Assembly (NCBI GenBank): GCA_948567375.1
Contig: OX419759.1
Location: 40,773,493 to 40,837,492, forward strand
Reading direction: 5' to 3'
Length of the DNA: 64,000 bases
From: Lunularia cruciata
Lineage: Eukaryota > Streptophyta > Marchantiopsida > Lunulariales > Lunulariaceae
Part shown: positions 21,290-32,139 of the stretch, piece after piece
Layout of the letters: every line of letters starts with the position of its first letter
Numbering within the stretch: the stretch's first letter is position 1
Notes under the pieces: generated by a model
What the model saw: only the letters and a program-made list of their open reading frames with translations
What the model was told of the DNA's origin: nothing
The model's database searches: none
Translations under genes and position numbers: made by a program

Positions 21290-22400
21290 GCTTTTGTAGT
21301 GTAAAAGAATGGATATGTAGTTGCAAAATGTAATGCAAGGAATAAAGAGGATGTTGAATGGGTTTTGGGAGATCAAGATGACCATGGAGGCATTGCAAAG
21401 TCAAGTGCATACCTTTAGAAAAGATCAGGTAATGCAAGAAGGGTAACCATCCCAAAACCAAATACCAATGGCTGAAGTACTTGGAGGGTCACTCATGCGG
21501 ATGACACCATCCTTGGTCAACAATGAAGCCATATTGGTACTAGAGATGAAGAAGACATGCAACATCAAGCCTTACAAGGGACAATGTTCCATGAGAGTAG
21601 CGGATAATTAGATTGCAAGAATGAATTGAAACTTTTGATTATTCACAATTGATATCACCAACCATTCCGTAAGCATGTTTGCATGTGGGTACTTTGTCAA
21701 TAAATCCTTCATATAGTATGATGCTTGGGAATGATCAATGTTGGCAAAAGGACAAGAGATCACTTGGCGGCAAGGCAAGAAGGACTATTGAAGAATTTCC
21801 AATCTATAGATTCTATACAAATGGCACAAATGCAACTATGGAGTTGAAGGAAAAGAACAATACACAAGAGTGTGTGGAAGCATTTCTTGATTTGTAGGTC
21901 ATAATAACTAATATGAGTCCAACATAAGCTCTTGATAATTTCAAATGGGTTAAAAGAGCAAATTCACCAAGAGATAATGGTACAAAATCCTTGCACTATT
22001 TTTGAAGCTATTGCCTATGCTCAAATATTAGCAAGGGCACTTGGAGGAGGTGAAGGAGCAGTCCTTACTCAACACTATTGGGCTAAAACACCACACTTTG
22101 GTAGACCAATATTGTCTTATGGAATTGGGCAACATTTGGTTCTAAGACCAAGGAGCAACTAAACTCTAAGGAGATTGGAAATGGATCAAAGAAAGGAGAG
22201 ATCAAGTCCCATGAGGAGAAGGAGCTTGAGCAAAACAACAATATTATTATATTTGCAGCCAAGTTTGGCATAAAGCCATAAATTTTCATGCTCATCTTCC
22301 TTGAGGTCTTGGGTCTCCATATAGGTACCCTTTGAACAACATGGAGAGACAAATTGAAGAGAAGGATATTGAAATCAGATTGGAAAACAAAGATTACTAG
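21290..22400 (+). pseudogene. gag: gag of element B
   Basis: Matches the gag of G at 55080-56100 in several frames, for example 21679-21897 (capsid, with a WQKDKRSLGG segment). The nucleocapsid zinc knuckle near 22232-22280 keeps one Cys and the His (CSQVWH) but has lost the first Cys to Tyr and the last to Phe. Particle formation and RNA packaging would be its role. Not functional. Confidence 0.65.
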
Positions 22401-22499
22401 TAAATGTACTTCATGGTCTTATTGACTCAATAGAGAAAAGTAAAAGTAGGATGAGCAAGAAGACAAGTGTGCAAAGGTGGAGGAAGATTGATTATCATA

Positions 22500-22680
22500 A
22501 ATGGAATCTTAGAAGGCAATCAAGGGAGAGTATCAATAGACCTTGGAGCAACAAATAATTTCTTCTCTTACTCTATGGCAATAAGGTTGGAGATGGAACT
22601 AGAGAAGCATGAGAATGATGAAGTAGAGTTACCTAATAATACTTAATTTCTAATGGAAAGACAAAGAGGATTGAGTCAAT
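22500..22680 (+). pseudogene. Protease remnant of element B
   Basis: The frame reads SIDLGATNNFFSYSMAIR from about 22533. It corresponds to the aspartic protease loop D-[ST]-G-A with Leu in the second position and the Asp at 22539-22541 kept. The following LEMELEKHEND matches MDLEKDENE in G. Confidence 0.6.
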
Positions 22681-22999
22681 ATTTAAAAAGAGAGCATTCT
22701 CTATAAGAGAATATTAGGAATTAATTAGGTGGCAAGTGATATGGTTAGCTTGTTATGATATGACCTTAAGCATACAGTGGATGGAGCACTACAACCTCAC
22801 AATTGATCAAATAAAGCAAGTAGTGAGAACTAGCCAATGGAAGATCTTTGGGTTTAAAGAAAGATCAAAAAGGTAATAATAATCACTTTATGTCATAAGG
22901 ATAACACCTATCAATAAGACAGATAGATATTTCATGGGGTCCAATAAGAGAAGTCTAGAGTTCAAAACTCAATGGATAAATTCCTAAGAAATTAAAAGA

Positions 23000-23695
23000 T
23001 ATGGTCAATGAGTTTCAAGATGTCTTTTTAGATGATTTACCCTTGGGATTATGACCAAAAATGAGAGGAGATCATAAAATCAAGATACTTATTGGGAACA
23101 CACCTCCTTGTCAGGCCCCATATCAACTATTACCTCATGAGTTGGAAGAGGTCAAGGCTCAAATCAAAGCTATATTGCAAAAAGGGTTTATCCAATCCAA
23201 GATATCACCATATGGTGCTTTTATCTTATTTTTGAAGAAAGATAGGAAAATATGCATGTGCATTGACTACCAAGTACTAAATCAACAAAAAAGTGAAGAA
23301 AAAATAAATACCCATTACCTTGCATGGATGACATGTTTTATCAACTCAATGGGGCAAAATACTTCACCAAACTTGGTCCACAAAGCAATTACAACTAAAT
23401 CAAGATTGTAGAGGAAGACATACACAAAATTGTCTTTCAAACAAGGTTTGGTCACTTTGAGTACATGGTGATGCCATTTTGTCTCACCAACCCACCAACC
23501 ACTTTCATGAGTTTGATGAATGATATATTTTGTCTATACTTGGATAAATCTATTTTTGTTTTCCTTGATGACATCTTATTCTACATCAAGATGATGATTA
23601 AGCACACGCAACATCTATAAGAAGTCCTCCAAATTTTGAATCAGAATCAATTGTATGCTAAAATCTCAAAGTATGAGTTTGGCAAGTTTGAAATA
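23000..23695 (+). pseudogene. Reverse transcriptase (N-terminal and palm) of element B
   Basis: The open frame 23061-23411 has the start of the RT: PYQLLPHELEEVKAQIKAIL, SPYGAFILFLKK and CMCIDYQVLN. After a frameshift the YGVMPF-like region (near 23464) and the catalytic box FLDDIL at 23562-23579 follow, then KISKYEFGKFEI near 23660-23690, where the element is broken. Aligns with G 56880-57400. Confidence 0.8.
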
Positions 23696-23721
23696 AGGTT
23701 GGGTTTAAGGTTTAGGTTTAA
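23696..23721. repeat. Telomere-like filler at a rearrangement junction in element B
   Basis: Units GGTTTAA, GGTTTA and GGTTTAAACC stand exactly between the broken RT of B and an inverted LTR fragment. They are variants of the plant telomere repeat (TTTAGGG). Neither neighbouring element has this sequence in its relatives. Confidence 0.5.
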
Positions 23722-24400
23722 ACCTAAGGGAGCACCTTCTCTTTTTTATATAACCAAGAAGGATCTCCTCCAAGGAAGCACCACCATAGGATTAGGTACA
23801 TAGATGGGTGATCTGTTAGCAAGCTCCATCCTTAGATGACTTGCTTGGATGGGTGACATGTTGGGTCTTGATCCTATCTAGTTGGTCAAACATGCTTTGA
23901 CAAGAGAGAACCTTTTAGGAATCTTCTTGTAGGAATGTGAGAATCAAGTGGGTGAGCTACCATTGGAAAGCTCTCAATGAGACAAACCAAGGGGAGGGAA
24001 GGCTAACCTTTACTCCATTAGAGAAAGTCCTGCATATTTTCAAAGCCTAATTCATCCATTTAGGCCTCCAAAATTGCCTTTGAAATTTTTAGGCCTATTT
24101 TAGTTTCTACACTATTTGTAGAAGTGCTCTTTTGGTGATACCTATACCTAATATATTTTGTCCATTATGTATACCATCCTTCCAGATGTCACCAACCCAA
24201 ATTCTACCTTTAGATCATATGTCTAGCTATTGATTTTAAAGTCTTCAAGCATGCTTTGGTTTTTGGCCTATTAGTAGAATTCTCTTTTGGTGATACCTCT
24301 GTCTTATCTACTAAGTCCATCATGTTTAACATCCTTCTAGATGTTACCAAAATAAATTTCATCTCTAGATCATATGTCTAGCTATTTGTATCACACTTAT
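23722..24400 (-). repeat. Inverted LTR fragments of the chromovirus family inside element B
   Basis: 23722-24233 is the reverse complement of most of the B/G LTR (it contains GGGTGACATGTT, GGGAGCACC and ends TAGCTATTG), lacking the last bases at both ends. 24260-24400 repeats the first third of the LTR in the same inverted orientation, ending again at TAGCTATT. They replace RNase H and most of the integrase of B. Confidence 0.7.
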
Positions 24401-24404
24401 TCAT

Positions 24405-25088
24405 ATTGGTGGAATTTACCTACAACAATTTAGTGAATATCCACATAGGTCACACTATTCTTCCTCATGTATAACGAGCATCCTTTCACAACTTTGAGTT
24501 TAATTAATATGCACTTGGTGGTAACCCAAGGTTGATGATGTCCACACTTTTGTTTCTAGAATCCAATATAGTGTGGAGACCACCAAGCATAAGTAGTAGA
24601 TCATCTAAAATTGATTAAAAACAATATGCAAGCACATTGCAAGCACATGGAGTTCAATGCTAGAGATCAAATCTGGCTGTCAACAACCAACCTCACTTTA
24701 GTTGGCCCTTTTATTTGGCCTTTTCCCATCCTTTGTCAAATTGGTACCATGGCCTATCACCTTGAGCTACCGCCACACATCAAGATCCATTTAGTATTCC
24801 ATGTTTCATTACTATGTAGATATGCATCCCAACCCACTTTCCTTCCACACAAGAAGTTAGACCTTGTCAAACACTCATTGATGGCATGGAGGAATATGAA
24901 GTCAAACTCATTCTCTAGAATGTATCAATGGTACTTGCCATCCGAGTGTAGAATATCTTATACATCGGAAAGGGTACATGTGAAGTACAAGCTATGAGGT
25001 ATCATGGGAGCCAAAAACAAACTTGACCCATGTAACATGTTAGTGCAATCTTTTGAACAATAGCTTTGCAACAAGGACATTTTGTTTT
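24405..25088 (+). pseudogene. Integrase C-terminus with chromodomain of element B
   Basis: It matches the end of the integrase in G: a TYNNL segment near 24418, DQIWLSTTNLTL (24666-24700), LELPPHIKIHLVFHVSLL (24760-24815), then a chromodomain from about 24880 (EYEVKLIL) to the acidic WEPK-like end near 25010. Chromodomains at this place define chromoviruses and bind methylated histone tails to target integration. Broken by frameshifts. Confidence 0.7.
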
Positions 25089-25102
25089 AAAAGGGAGAGG
25101 TT
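25089..25102 (+). other. Polypurine tract of element B
   Basis: AAAAGGGAGAGGTT directly before the 3' LTR start; G has AAAAGGGAGAGATT in the same position. Confidence 0.8.
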
Positions 25103-25540
25103 TGTAATACCAATAGCTAGACATATTATCTAGAGGTGAAAACTGGCTTGGTAATATCTAAAAGGATATTCTATATGATGGACTAAGTAGATTAGATAGA
25201 AGTGTCATCAAAAGAGTACTTTCACTAATAGAGTAGTAGCCAAAAACATGCCACAAAATTCACATCCAATTTTGGAGCCTAAATAGATGAATTAGGCCTT
25301 GAAAATGGAAAGATTTCATCTCCATTGGGAAAAATCAGGATGCTCTCCCCCCCCCCCCCCCACTCTGCCAAAAGAATGTCTTGTTGCGAACTTACCTCAC
25401 CCATGTAATTTTGGGCTTCTTACAAGAAGATTCCCAAAATATTCCCTCTTGTTAAACTTGTTTAACCAACCAAATAGAACAAGGACTGAAGCTTTGTGTT
25501 TCTTCTCTTGTGGGTGTTCTCCTATCCTTGGAACTTTACA
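25103..25540 (+). repeat. 3' LTR of element B, internally deleted
   Basis: It starts TGTAATACCAATAGC and ends GAACTTTACA, giving inverted ends TGTAA and TTACA. It lacks about 160 bases relative to the 5' LTR (the stretch after ACAAGGAC), including the TATA motif. A run of 15 C at 25347-25361 interrupts it. Confidence 0.8.
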
Positions 25541-25545
25541 CCTTA
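25541..25545. other. Target site duplication of element B, right copy
   Basis: CCTTA, one mismatch to CTTTA at 20149-20153. Confidence 0.6.
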
Positions 25546-26350
25546 TGATCCAAGAAAGTAACTTGTGCCTTTTGGCAGAATTTCCTTTTGCTAAAAGGTA
25601 CACTTGGACATCTTGCAATAAAACTTCTATTGGTATAGTTGTCTTAAGACTTCTAGTATGCAATTCTTATATTTTACTTCTATTTTATAGAAAATTAAAA
25701 TATCATCCAAGAACACCACCATGTATCAATCCCATAACCCCTCCAAAATCCAATGCATTTGATCCATGAAAACAACCAAAGCATTAGTGAGCCCAAAAGG
25801 TAAAACATACCATGTGCAAAAGGTAAGTTTTTGCACATCGTCCTTATCAATGAAACTTTACTAATAGTTGCTTCCAAGATCAAAGTTTTAGAAGTATTGT
25901 GATCCACGTAATTGATCCAAAAATTATCAATTCAAAGCAATGGATACTCATTCTTCATATTTTTTTTTATTAAGATTATGGTCATCAATATAGAATTAAA
26001 TCCTTCCATCCTTCTTTGATATAAAAAATATTTGTTCCCCTCACAAAGATATATTATGTCATATGAAATCCTTCTAAAAAAACTCAATTAGTATTGTTTG
26101 AAGTTTTTGTAACACCTTTGGTAAGAGTTAATAGATTGGTCTGCTCATTGGAGAACTATCGTGCAATCGCTTAATCTTGAAAGGTATACATTGATTGAAG
26201 GATAATCTTTTTTGAAGATCCTTTAGAAATACATCTGCAAATTCTTGAATAATTTGATCAACCATTGGCTTTTGATCCTCCTCAAAGCCTCCTTGTGCAA
26301 CAATTTTGATACACATTGCAAAAATATGAATATCTTCCTCCAAAGCTTAC
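25541..26350 (-). pseudogene. Reverse transcriptase of element A, upstream part
   Basis: On the minus strand, the frame 26343-26128 reads IIQEFADVFLKDLQKRL, the start of gypsy RT. The palm box VVFLDDILIF lies near 25722-25690. The thumb lead-in (LEVLRQLY, then a KMSKCTF-like segment) runs to about 25570, where element B interrupts. The next residues resume at 20148. The frame changes several times. Confidence 0.75.
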
Positions 26351-26379
26351 TCTATAGTTGCTTTATTGAAAAATTTCCT

Positions 26380-26720
26380 ATCTTAGGATTGACTATTCTT
26401 TAATGTTTTACTTAGAAGTGCTAGACAATCTAATTGGTAATTCTTACCTTGGTGTTGTACTTGAATTTGTCACTAGTTCCAATCAAATTGAAGTTTATGA
26501 TATTCAAGCCAAAGAAGACCTAGAATGGTTTGGTTGTGTTAAGGAGTGACTATGAATCTCATGTACTTGGAATACTCCTTCCCAATCTTGAATGCAAAAG
26601 CTTGTGATGTTTGGAATGCAAAACCTTTTCTACCATCTTCTATCATTAATTTGTTACCTAATATTGGTTTTATATGAAAACCTAATTTTTTTGCTAATTA
26701 CATGGACATACAATTCTTAA
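26380..26720 (-). pseudogene. Protease region of element A
   Basis: On the minus strand an active-site-like RILVSSQSFKNC (near 26745-26710) has lost the Asp. It is followed by LAKKLGFHIKPILGNK, an FKIGKEYSKYMRF segment and ILGLLWLEYHKLQFDW near 26540-26490, the typical end of the gypsy protease. Confidence 0.6.
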
Positions 26721-27903
26721 AACTTTGAGAACTGACCAAAATTCTACAACCACAATCAAATATCATCCCTTGCAAGTGGATCAAAATTACATAGGTCAAG
26801 CCTTCAACCCTATTGAACTAGTTACATTCCTAATAAGTGGCTCAATATCTCCTATTAGGACTTTTGTTTCCTTGATCATCACGCTCCACCACCTCTATTT
26901 GGGCAACCTATTAGGGTTGTCCATTCCAAATTGGATATTCAGCAATGTGATGTTTAGTTTGGCAACAATAGAAATAATCATTTTTTTCTCACAACCAATT
27001 GCGGTCTTCCATGACAAGTGGTTTCCATTGGACAGCATCAATCTCCGTTGGTGCCATCCAACCATTTGCATGCCTGATGCATTTGTAGGTTTGGTGGAGG
27101 TCTTGGTTAAGAAGTATTTTTGGTATAGTCAAAATTCTTAGCCATCTACATGGCTTCTTGTAGATATTTGGGTTTATGCATGGTAACTTCCAATTTGGTG
27201 CGTGATTTCAAGTCTCTCACAAACCAATTCAAAGCTTCACCTTCTTGTATATATGTAATTAACATCATGGTCTTTTGGAATTAAGAAATGTAACTTCTCA
27301 ATGAACCAATCTGCCTCAACAAATTGCCATTGAGTTTGCTCCACCTGAAATCACCATCATAGTTTTGTTGCTCTATCTAGTTGATATGAGGCTAAGAGGA
27401 TTCATCTGCAGTCATCTAAGAGATTTGTGACTTCAAAGTAATATTCATAATCAAACACAAATTCTCTATTGCACCAAATAGATTCTTTTCTTCAAAGACC
27501 TTTTGTTTGGGAATCCAACATAATCTCCTTCTCAACATGTTGCTCTCTCCAATTTCTCTTGTTGTTGCCGAATCATGATCTTTTTTCAAAAAATCAAGTA
27601 AAAAGCCCAATTTCTTATTCCATAGCAATGATAACTTTTGGGAATAATAGCCATGACTACTATCATTTATCTACTTGCAATTACATAGATTAGCATGAAA
27701 ATACAACACATCCATCACTCTACATGAGTTACAATTGAAAGGACCAATGGTTCATTAGCCAAGTTGATTGTATTTAGAAAGTCTTGGCCAAAATGAGAAG
27801 TGATGAATTTTTGGAAATGGTGCTTTGGTAGTACACAAATATAAAAATCCCATGTTTTAGAAGAAATTGATTTGGTGGTCCATAGATTCCATTCATCCAA
27901 TTC
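26721..27903 (-). pseudogene. gag: gag of element A
   Basis: Several frames on the minus strand: 28041-27715 (start after the primer site, shared with E1 and E2), 27628-27416, then a capsid-like stretch with two Trp near 27340. A zinc-knuckle remnant near 26985-26950 keeps one Cys and a His; the first and last Cys are Tyr (TAT for TGT). Confidence 0.55.
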
Positions 27904-27918
27904 TTGTTTTGATACCAA
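27904..27918 (-). other. Primer binding site of element A
   Basis: On the minus strand TTGGTATCAAAACAA directly follows the LTR; TGGTATCA is the initiator Met tRNA complement core. E1 has a degraded copy of the same site. Confidence 0.7.
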
Positions 27919-28252
27919 TGTAAAAGATGAAAGAGAGAAATAAGAGAATGGAAGATTGGAATGGAAAGTCACATTGGAAATGCTCAAGTAAGAGAATCTC
28001 CAAATGCCTAGCATGAGCTTGGGCTTTGGTATTAATAGCAAAGCAATATAAGGCTCTTAAGAAGCTTCCTTGTTGGAGCCACCATCTTGGAGTGCAAGCC
28101 AAGTTATGTGAGAAACTACCAAGGAAGCTTCCTTCTAAAAGCTGCCTACATGACATACAAGCTAAGCTAGCCACTAACTTGATGTGCAAGCTACCCATCC
28201 TTGGAAGGTACCTAAAAGCTTCTCACCTCAAAACGTACTAGAAGCTTCTCTG
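27919..28252 (-). repeat. 5' LTR of element A, truncated
   Basis: Starts (plus sense) TGTAAAAGATG and matches the 3' LTR at 7693-8175 over about 330 bases, including ACCCATCCTTGGAAGGTACCTA (split across 28195-28215). It ends abruptly after AGAAGCTTCTCTGTG, where unrelated sequence begins, so the first part of the LTR and its target duplication are lost. Confidence 0.7.
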
Positions 28253-28273
28253 TGTAATACTCCAAGGACAAAC

Positions 28274-28480
28274 CAGGCTTTGATACCAATAGTAAGGAGC
28301 ACAAATTTGCAATATAGGAAACAACTCAATCATTGCACAACAAGAAGAAACCTACATAGAGATTTTATGTGGTTTGGCCAATGATGCTCCAATTGGGGGC
28401 TTCACTCCCAAACCCTTGCCCTAGACCACATTTGCAAAGCATACAAAGGGTTATGAACTATAACTTCTAATCAGACTCCA
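28274..28480 (-). repeat. Copia-like LTR edge with primer site
   Basis: On the minus strand, TGGTATCAAAGCC at 28288-28274 is an initiator Met primer site. The bases outside it, read on the plus strand, include GAGATTTTATGTGGTTTGG near 28353. That resembles the conserved ACGTGGTTCGGC block of many plant Copia LTRs (recalled, not searched). No internal region follows; it is abutted by the truncated LTR of A. Confidence 0.4.
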
Positions 28481-28979
28481 TACTCAAGACATATCTACTC
28501 CAATATGGAGATCAAACACCATGGGATACCAAAGGTTCTCATGCTTAGTTAGGATCATCAGTTCATTGGGGACATCTTTTCAAACTCCTTGATACAAAGC
28601 TTGCCTTGAACATAATCTTTAATAGTCAAATTGATAGGCAAACAAAACATACCTATTGGACATTGAGAAATATGCTATATTCCTTTGTTAACATTCATCA
28701 CACTTATTGATGTACTTGGATTATGGCTATTTACTTTGCCTAAAATCATCCCAAACAAGCAAGTACAAACTTCTCTCCCTTCTTGGTTAATTATGGATAC
28801 AATCCACTAGTTCCAAATTCTTTTCTTGCTCTACTACCATCTCATATTCCTCATATTTCTACTTTCTTATCCAAGTTATCTTCTTCTTTACACCAAGCTA
28901 AGTTGCAAAGTTTTGTTGCTAAAAATTGGCAAATGTAATATATTTATAGTCAAATTGTACTGAAATTGTAATATGCATT
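28481..28979. other. Unassigned sequence between LTR fragments
   Basis: 28780-28870 resembles 19150-19240, the 3' region of element A. The rest shows nothing recognisable. Confidence 0.35.
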
Positions 28980-29450
28980 GTAATCTCACTTTTCAATTGG
29001 AGACAAGATCATGCTTTCCTCTAGTAACGTTCCTCTCCCTCTTGACAATTAAGTTCTTAAATTTGCTCCCATTGGGTAGGTCAGTTTGATATTATTCAGA
29101 TCATTTCTTGTTTTGCCTATGAACTTGCACTTCCAAGCCACATGAAAATCCATCCAATCTTTCATGGTTCCAACTTAAAGCTCTTTGTTTCTAATTGATC
29201 TTCCTTTCATACTTGCCACCAACTTCCTCCTCCTCCAATCCTTGCTACATATCATGAAGCATATAAAGTTGATTGGATACTTCCATGCCATGACATCCGA
29301 TGTGACCACCACCAACACATTGAATATAAGATCTTTTATAAAGTGTATCTTGTTCATAATGTCACAATGGAATCTCTTTCTCCAAAATGCACAATTGGCT
29401 ATATGAGAGTTCAAAGATTCTACGGTGAGAAAGATGTCACCAATCAGCAA
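28980..29450 (-). pseudogene. Conserved frame antisense to A-family fragment F
   Basis: A 91-codon frame from ATG at 29450 to 29175 is open, and homology continues to 28980 through stops. It matches the frame at 8200-8630 and 18890-19110 in element A. Shared landmarks are a NSxIAxC segment, the IHFxKDLIxNVL segment and a KFxG/S segment. In both places it lies just inside the 3' LTR and runs opposite to it. The family is unknown to me; the region around FNVLVVVTSDVMAW is hydrophobic. Confidence 0.45.
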
Positions 29451-29460
29451 TGGGAGAATA
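29449..29460 (+). other. Polypurine tract of fragment F
   Basis: AATGGGAGAATA directly before a TGTAAT LTR start. Confidence 0.5.
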
Positions 29461-29702
29461 TGTAATTAATAGAAGTTAAATATAGCTAATAGGTTGTAGA
29501 ATTTGCATATAACTATGTAACTTGAAGAATGTTCTAGAAGCTTCTTGGTGAGAAGCTTCTAATATCTTTCTAGTGATGAGTAACTTGCATGCTAGTTTGA
29601 TGGCTAGCTTGTATACCAAGTTAATAGCTAGCTTAGCTTGCACTTCAAGTAAGATAATTTCTAGAGAACCTTCTTTAGAAGCTTCTTGTGTCCATATTCC
29701 TA
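29461..29702 (+). repeat. 3' LTR of A-family fragment F, truncated
   Basis: Plus-sense LTR of the A family, opposite in orientation to A, E1, E2 and J (contains GAAGCTTCT words and TAGCTAGCTTAGCTTGC). It stops at the family's GGTATTTATAG block, where element D begins. The shared word at the join is TTTGG. Confidence 0.6.
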
Positions 29703-30035
29703 TAAATACCAAACTCCAACGGTAACACAACCCCATGATAGGTAAGGGGTGTACCTATGGCATAGAAGCATTGAATGATGCTCTAACTTGATCAGAATCC
29801 ACACATCTGACAACAAATTGCTATACATCAGTCCATATACCATGCCACCAATAACGACTCTATAGTAAGTTGTTTGTTTGTTGTACTCCAAAATGTCATA
29901 ACTCCTCATGAGCATGACGGACCAACTATGGTCCCTGGGATGGGAGTGGTACTTCTCTCACTCTACCATCCTCCCATACATAAAGAAGGTATCTACCCTC
30001 TAATTTGAACCGTCTGGGTTGGTGAAGAACACGGT
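29703..30035 (-). pseudogene. Integrase fragment of element D
   Basis: On the minus strand, the zinc-binding region (HAHEEL near 29920-29903, then a CVDSD segment in place of CxxC near 29802) and the start of the core (YRWSLVF near 29722-29703) are present. The sequence then changes to an A-family LTR. The second Cys of the finger is lost. Confidence 0.65.
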
Positions 30036-30379
30036 CTCTCTCCTTGGCCCCAATTGTGCTACCCATAACACCAATGCAAAGATAGTCCATCACTAAGACA
30101 TCATCATGAATATCTCACTGAATTGTAGCACTATCTCCACTCTTTGGATCTATGACCTCAATAACTCCTCTTGTATGCACTAAGAGAGATACCATCAATG
30201 CCTTAGAAAATAAATAAAGAAAGGCACATGCATGCCAATCTTGGACCATCTCCTCATTTGTCTCACCATGCCAATGTGCTCCGGTCTGATTTTTCTGACT
30301 TGGACATGGGTTCTACTCAACCCATTTGCATCACTGTTCACCACTTTAGATCTATGAATAAATGTCAAATCATACTCTT

Positions 30380-31700
30380 GTAAAATCAGAGCCCATCACG
30401 CAAGCTTCCTTGAAAGCCTGTCGGACTCCATCAACCACTTTAGTGGCTGATGATCAATGATGAGAGTAAAGAGGTTACCAAATAGGTAACATTGGAAATG
30501 TGCTACTACCCATACTACTACAAAGCACTCTCCCTCATATGAACTATACTTTACTTCCATTGAATTGTTGGAGCGACTAGCATAGGGTACCACAAACTCT
30601 TTCCCTTCATCATCATGCTTGGTGAGCAGTACTCCAAGCCCAACATACTCCAATCAATGTGAACCTAAAATGGTCATCCTCTGATTGATCTCCTCAAAAT
30701 AGGAGCAAATATCAACCTTGCCTCAAGCTCTAAAATAATTCTCTCTTGCTCATCTCACTAACACTATTCTTGTGTAAGCTTGGTCAGCTTTGTCAAGGCC
30801 TTGGCAATGGCACTAAATCTTATAACATAGCAGCAATAGAAGTTTGCCAACCAAAGGAATGCTTGCACTCTGCTCATATCCGTAGGCTGAGGAATATGTG
30901 CAATAGCCTCCACCTTGGTCTTTTGAACACCAAGTCCTCCAAGGTAGATAGTGTGACCAAAATACTCAACCTACTTGTGGAAGAACCTACACTTCCAAGG
31001 ATGTAATTTGAGTCCATGAGATCTGAACCTCTCAAACATCTCCAACAAATGTCTCTCATGCTCCTCCACAATAGTGCTATAGACCAAAATGTCATCAATA
31101 TAGCACCAAGAAAAATCCAATTCAGCTAGGATCTTGTCCATGACCCTCTAGAACTTAAGAAGAGCATCCTTTAACCCAAATGGTAAGAACCTCTATTGAT
31201 ATAACACATCCTAACCGAGAGAATCAATAGCCTTAAATGTTATCTTGAACTTATCCTCCTTCCTTGATTTGTTACTTATGATATCCTACCCAAAGGACTA
31301 AGATCTTTGCATCCAAAATTTCATCAAAGATCTCTTCTGATGTAGGCATGGCATACCAATCACCCCTAGTCTATCGATTGATATGATGGTAATCTCCACA
31401 CATTTGTCTATCTATGTAGTTGCCATACATATCTTTCTTGGTTGACATCACTGTAGCTAATACATACTTTCCATGTGAATCTCCACCTAACCAATCTCTG
31501 AAAGGTCTCTACTCCGACTATGAATCAATGCTCTCTCCATGTCACTATATTGATAGGGACATTAGAAAACTAGTGTATTGCTAGTCAGCTCAATCCGTAT
31601 ACCAGGTCCCTTGAGAGCACCCAAATGTTTCACACTAAAGGCAAAACAACTCATGTAGCTCTTGAAGAACCTCCAAACTCTCTTCTAAGCTCCTATAAGC
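30380..31700 (-). pseudogene. pol: Reverse transcriptase and RNase H of element D
   Basis: The catalytic YIDD is at 31090-31101 (minus strand), with ILVYST after it and LPFGLK-like sequence upstream near 31180. RNase H is the open frame 30653-30396: YASRSNNSMEVKYSSYEGEC, then DHQPLKWLMESDRLSRKLA, the catalytic and substrate-binding segments. Aligns with C 14499-15890. It has several stops. Confidence 0.8.
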
Positions 31701-31709
31701 TTAGGTCCA

Positions 31710-32135
31710 AGATTTGGCTTTCAAGTATCCTCAATAATTGTTGTATGAGTGGAAGATGTACTGATTGGTTGCTACACTAGGCCCTTGGGAGCAATAGTGT
31801 CATGCTCCTAACCACTAGAGGTCCCAACATCAATGTGAAAAAATCCCTCCACTCTGGCTGCAAGCTCCATATGTTCTCTAGTTGCAAGCTCTATATGTCT
31901 TCTAGTTGCATCCCAAGTAGACCAAGGGTGTGATCCAAGTAGACCATGCTCACATGGATGGACTCCAAGTAGACCACTCTCCCTAGTAGCCATTGGCTAT
32001 GTCCCAAGAATACCCTATCCACTTGGTCCATCCCCCCCAACATGTGCATGAATCATCTTGGTAGGCATAAAGCTCACAAGTGTTTGAGTGGTGATGCCTA
32101 TCAAGTGCCTCCTACGCTGCTCTACTAAGCCAAGG
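31710..32135 (-). pseudogene. Linker between methyltransferase and RT in element D
   Basis: The frame 31993-31808 repeats LLGVHPCEH and LLGSHPWST, as in C, with an extra short repeat (ELATREHMELAA). No domain is recognised. Confidence 0.45.
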
Positions 32136-32139
32136 CTCA

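Larger units (their letters stand above)
20154..25540 (+). mobile_element. Element B: chromodomain Ty3/gypsy nested in the RT of element A
   Basis: Plus-strand element with two LTRs, a primer site, gag, protease, RT, the end of an integrase with a chromodomain, and a polypurine tract. RNase H and most of the integrase are replaced by telomere-like filler and inverted LTR fragments (23696-24400). It belongs to the same family as element G, whose domains align throughout. Stops and frameshifts are frequent. Confidence 0.85.
7693..28252 (-). mobile_element. Element A: minus-strand Ty3/gypsy, split by two nested elements
   Basis: On the minus strand the order is truncated 5' LTR (28252-27919), primer site, gag, protease, RT (to 25542), [element B], RT tail and RNase H (20148-19260), a non-pol 3' region, [element C], polypurine tract and 3' LTR (8175-7693). 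Continuity across B is shown by the reading: the RT tail resumes at 20148 exactly where it stops at 25545. Continuity across C is shown by an exact 5-bp target duplication. The integrase is missing; homology stops around 19260, just where its zinc finger would begin. Every coding part carries stops and frameshifts, so the element is dead. Confidence 0.8.

Noticed and set aside
23780-23870. 5S rRNA-like words (GGATGGGTGAC)
   Set aside because: They are part of the inverted chromovirus LTR, and the rest of a 5S gene is absent.
28026-28384. Plus-strand frames over the LTR of A
   Set aside because: They are antisense readings of LTR sequence with no conservation between copies.
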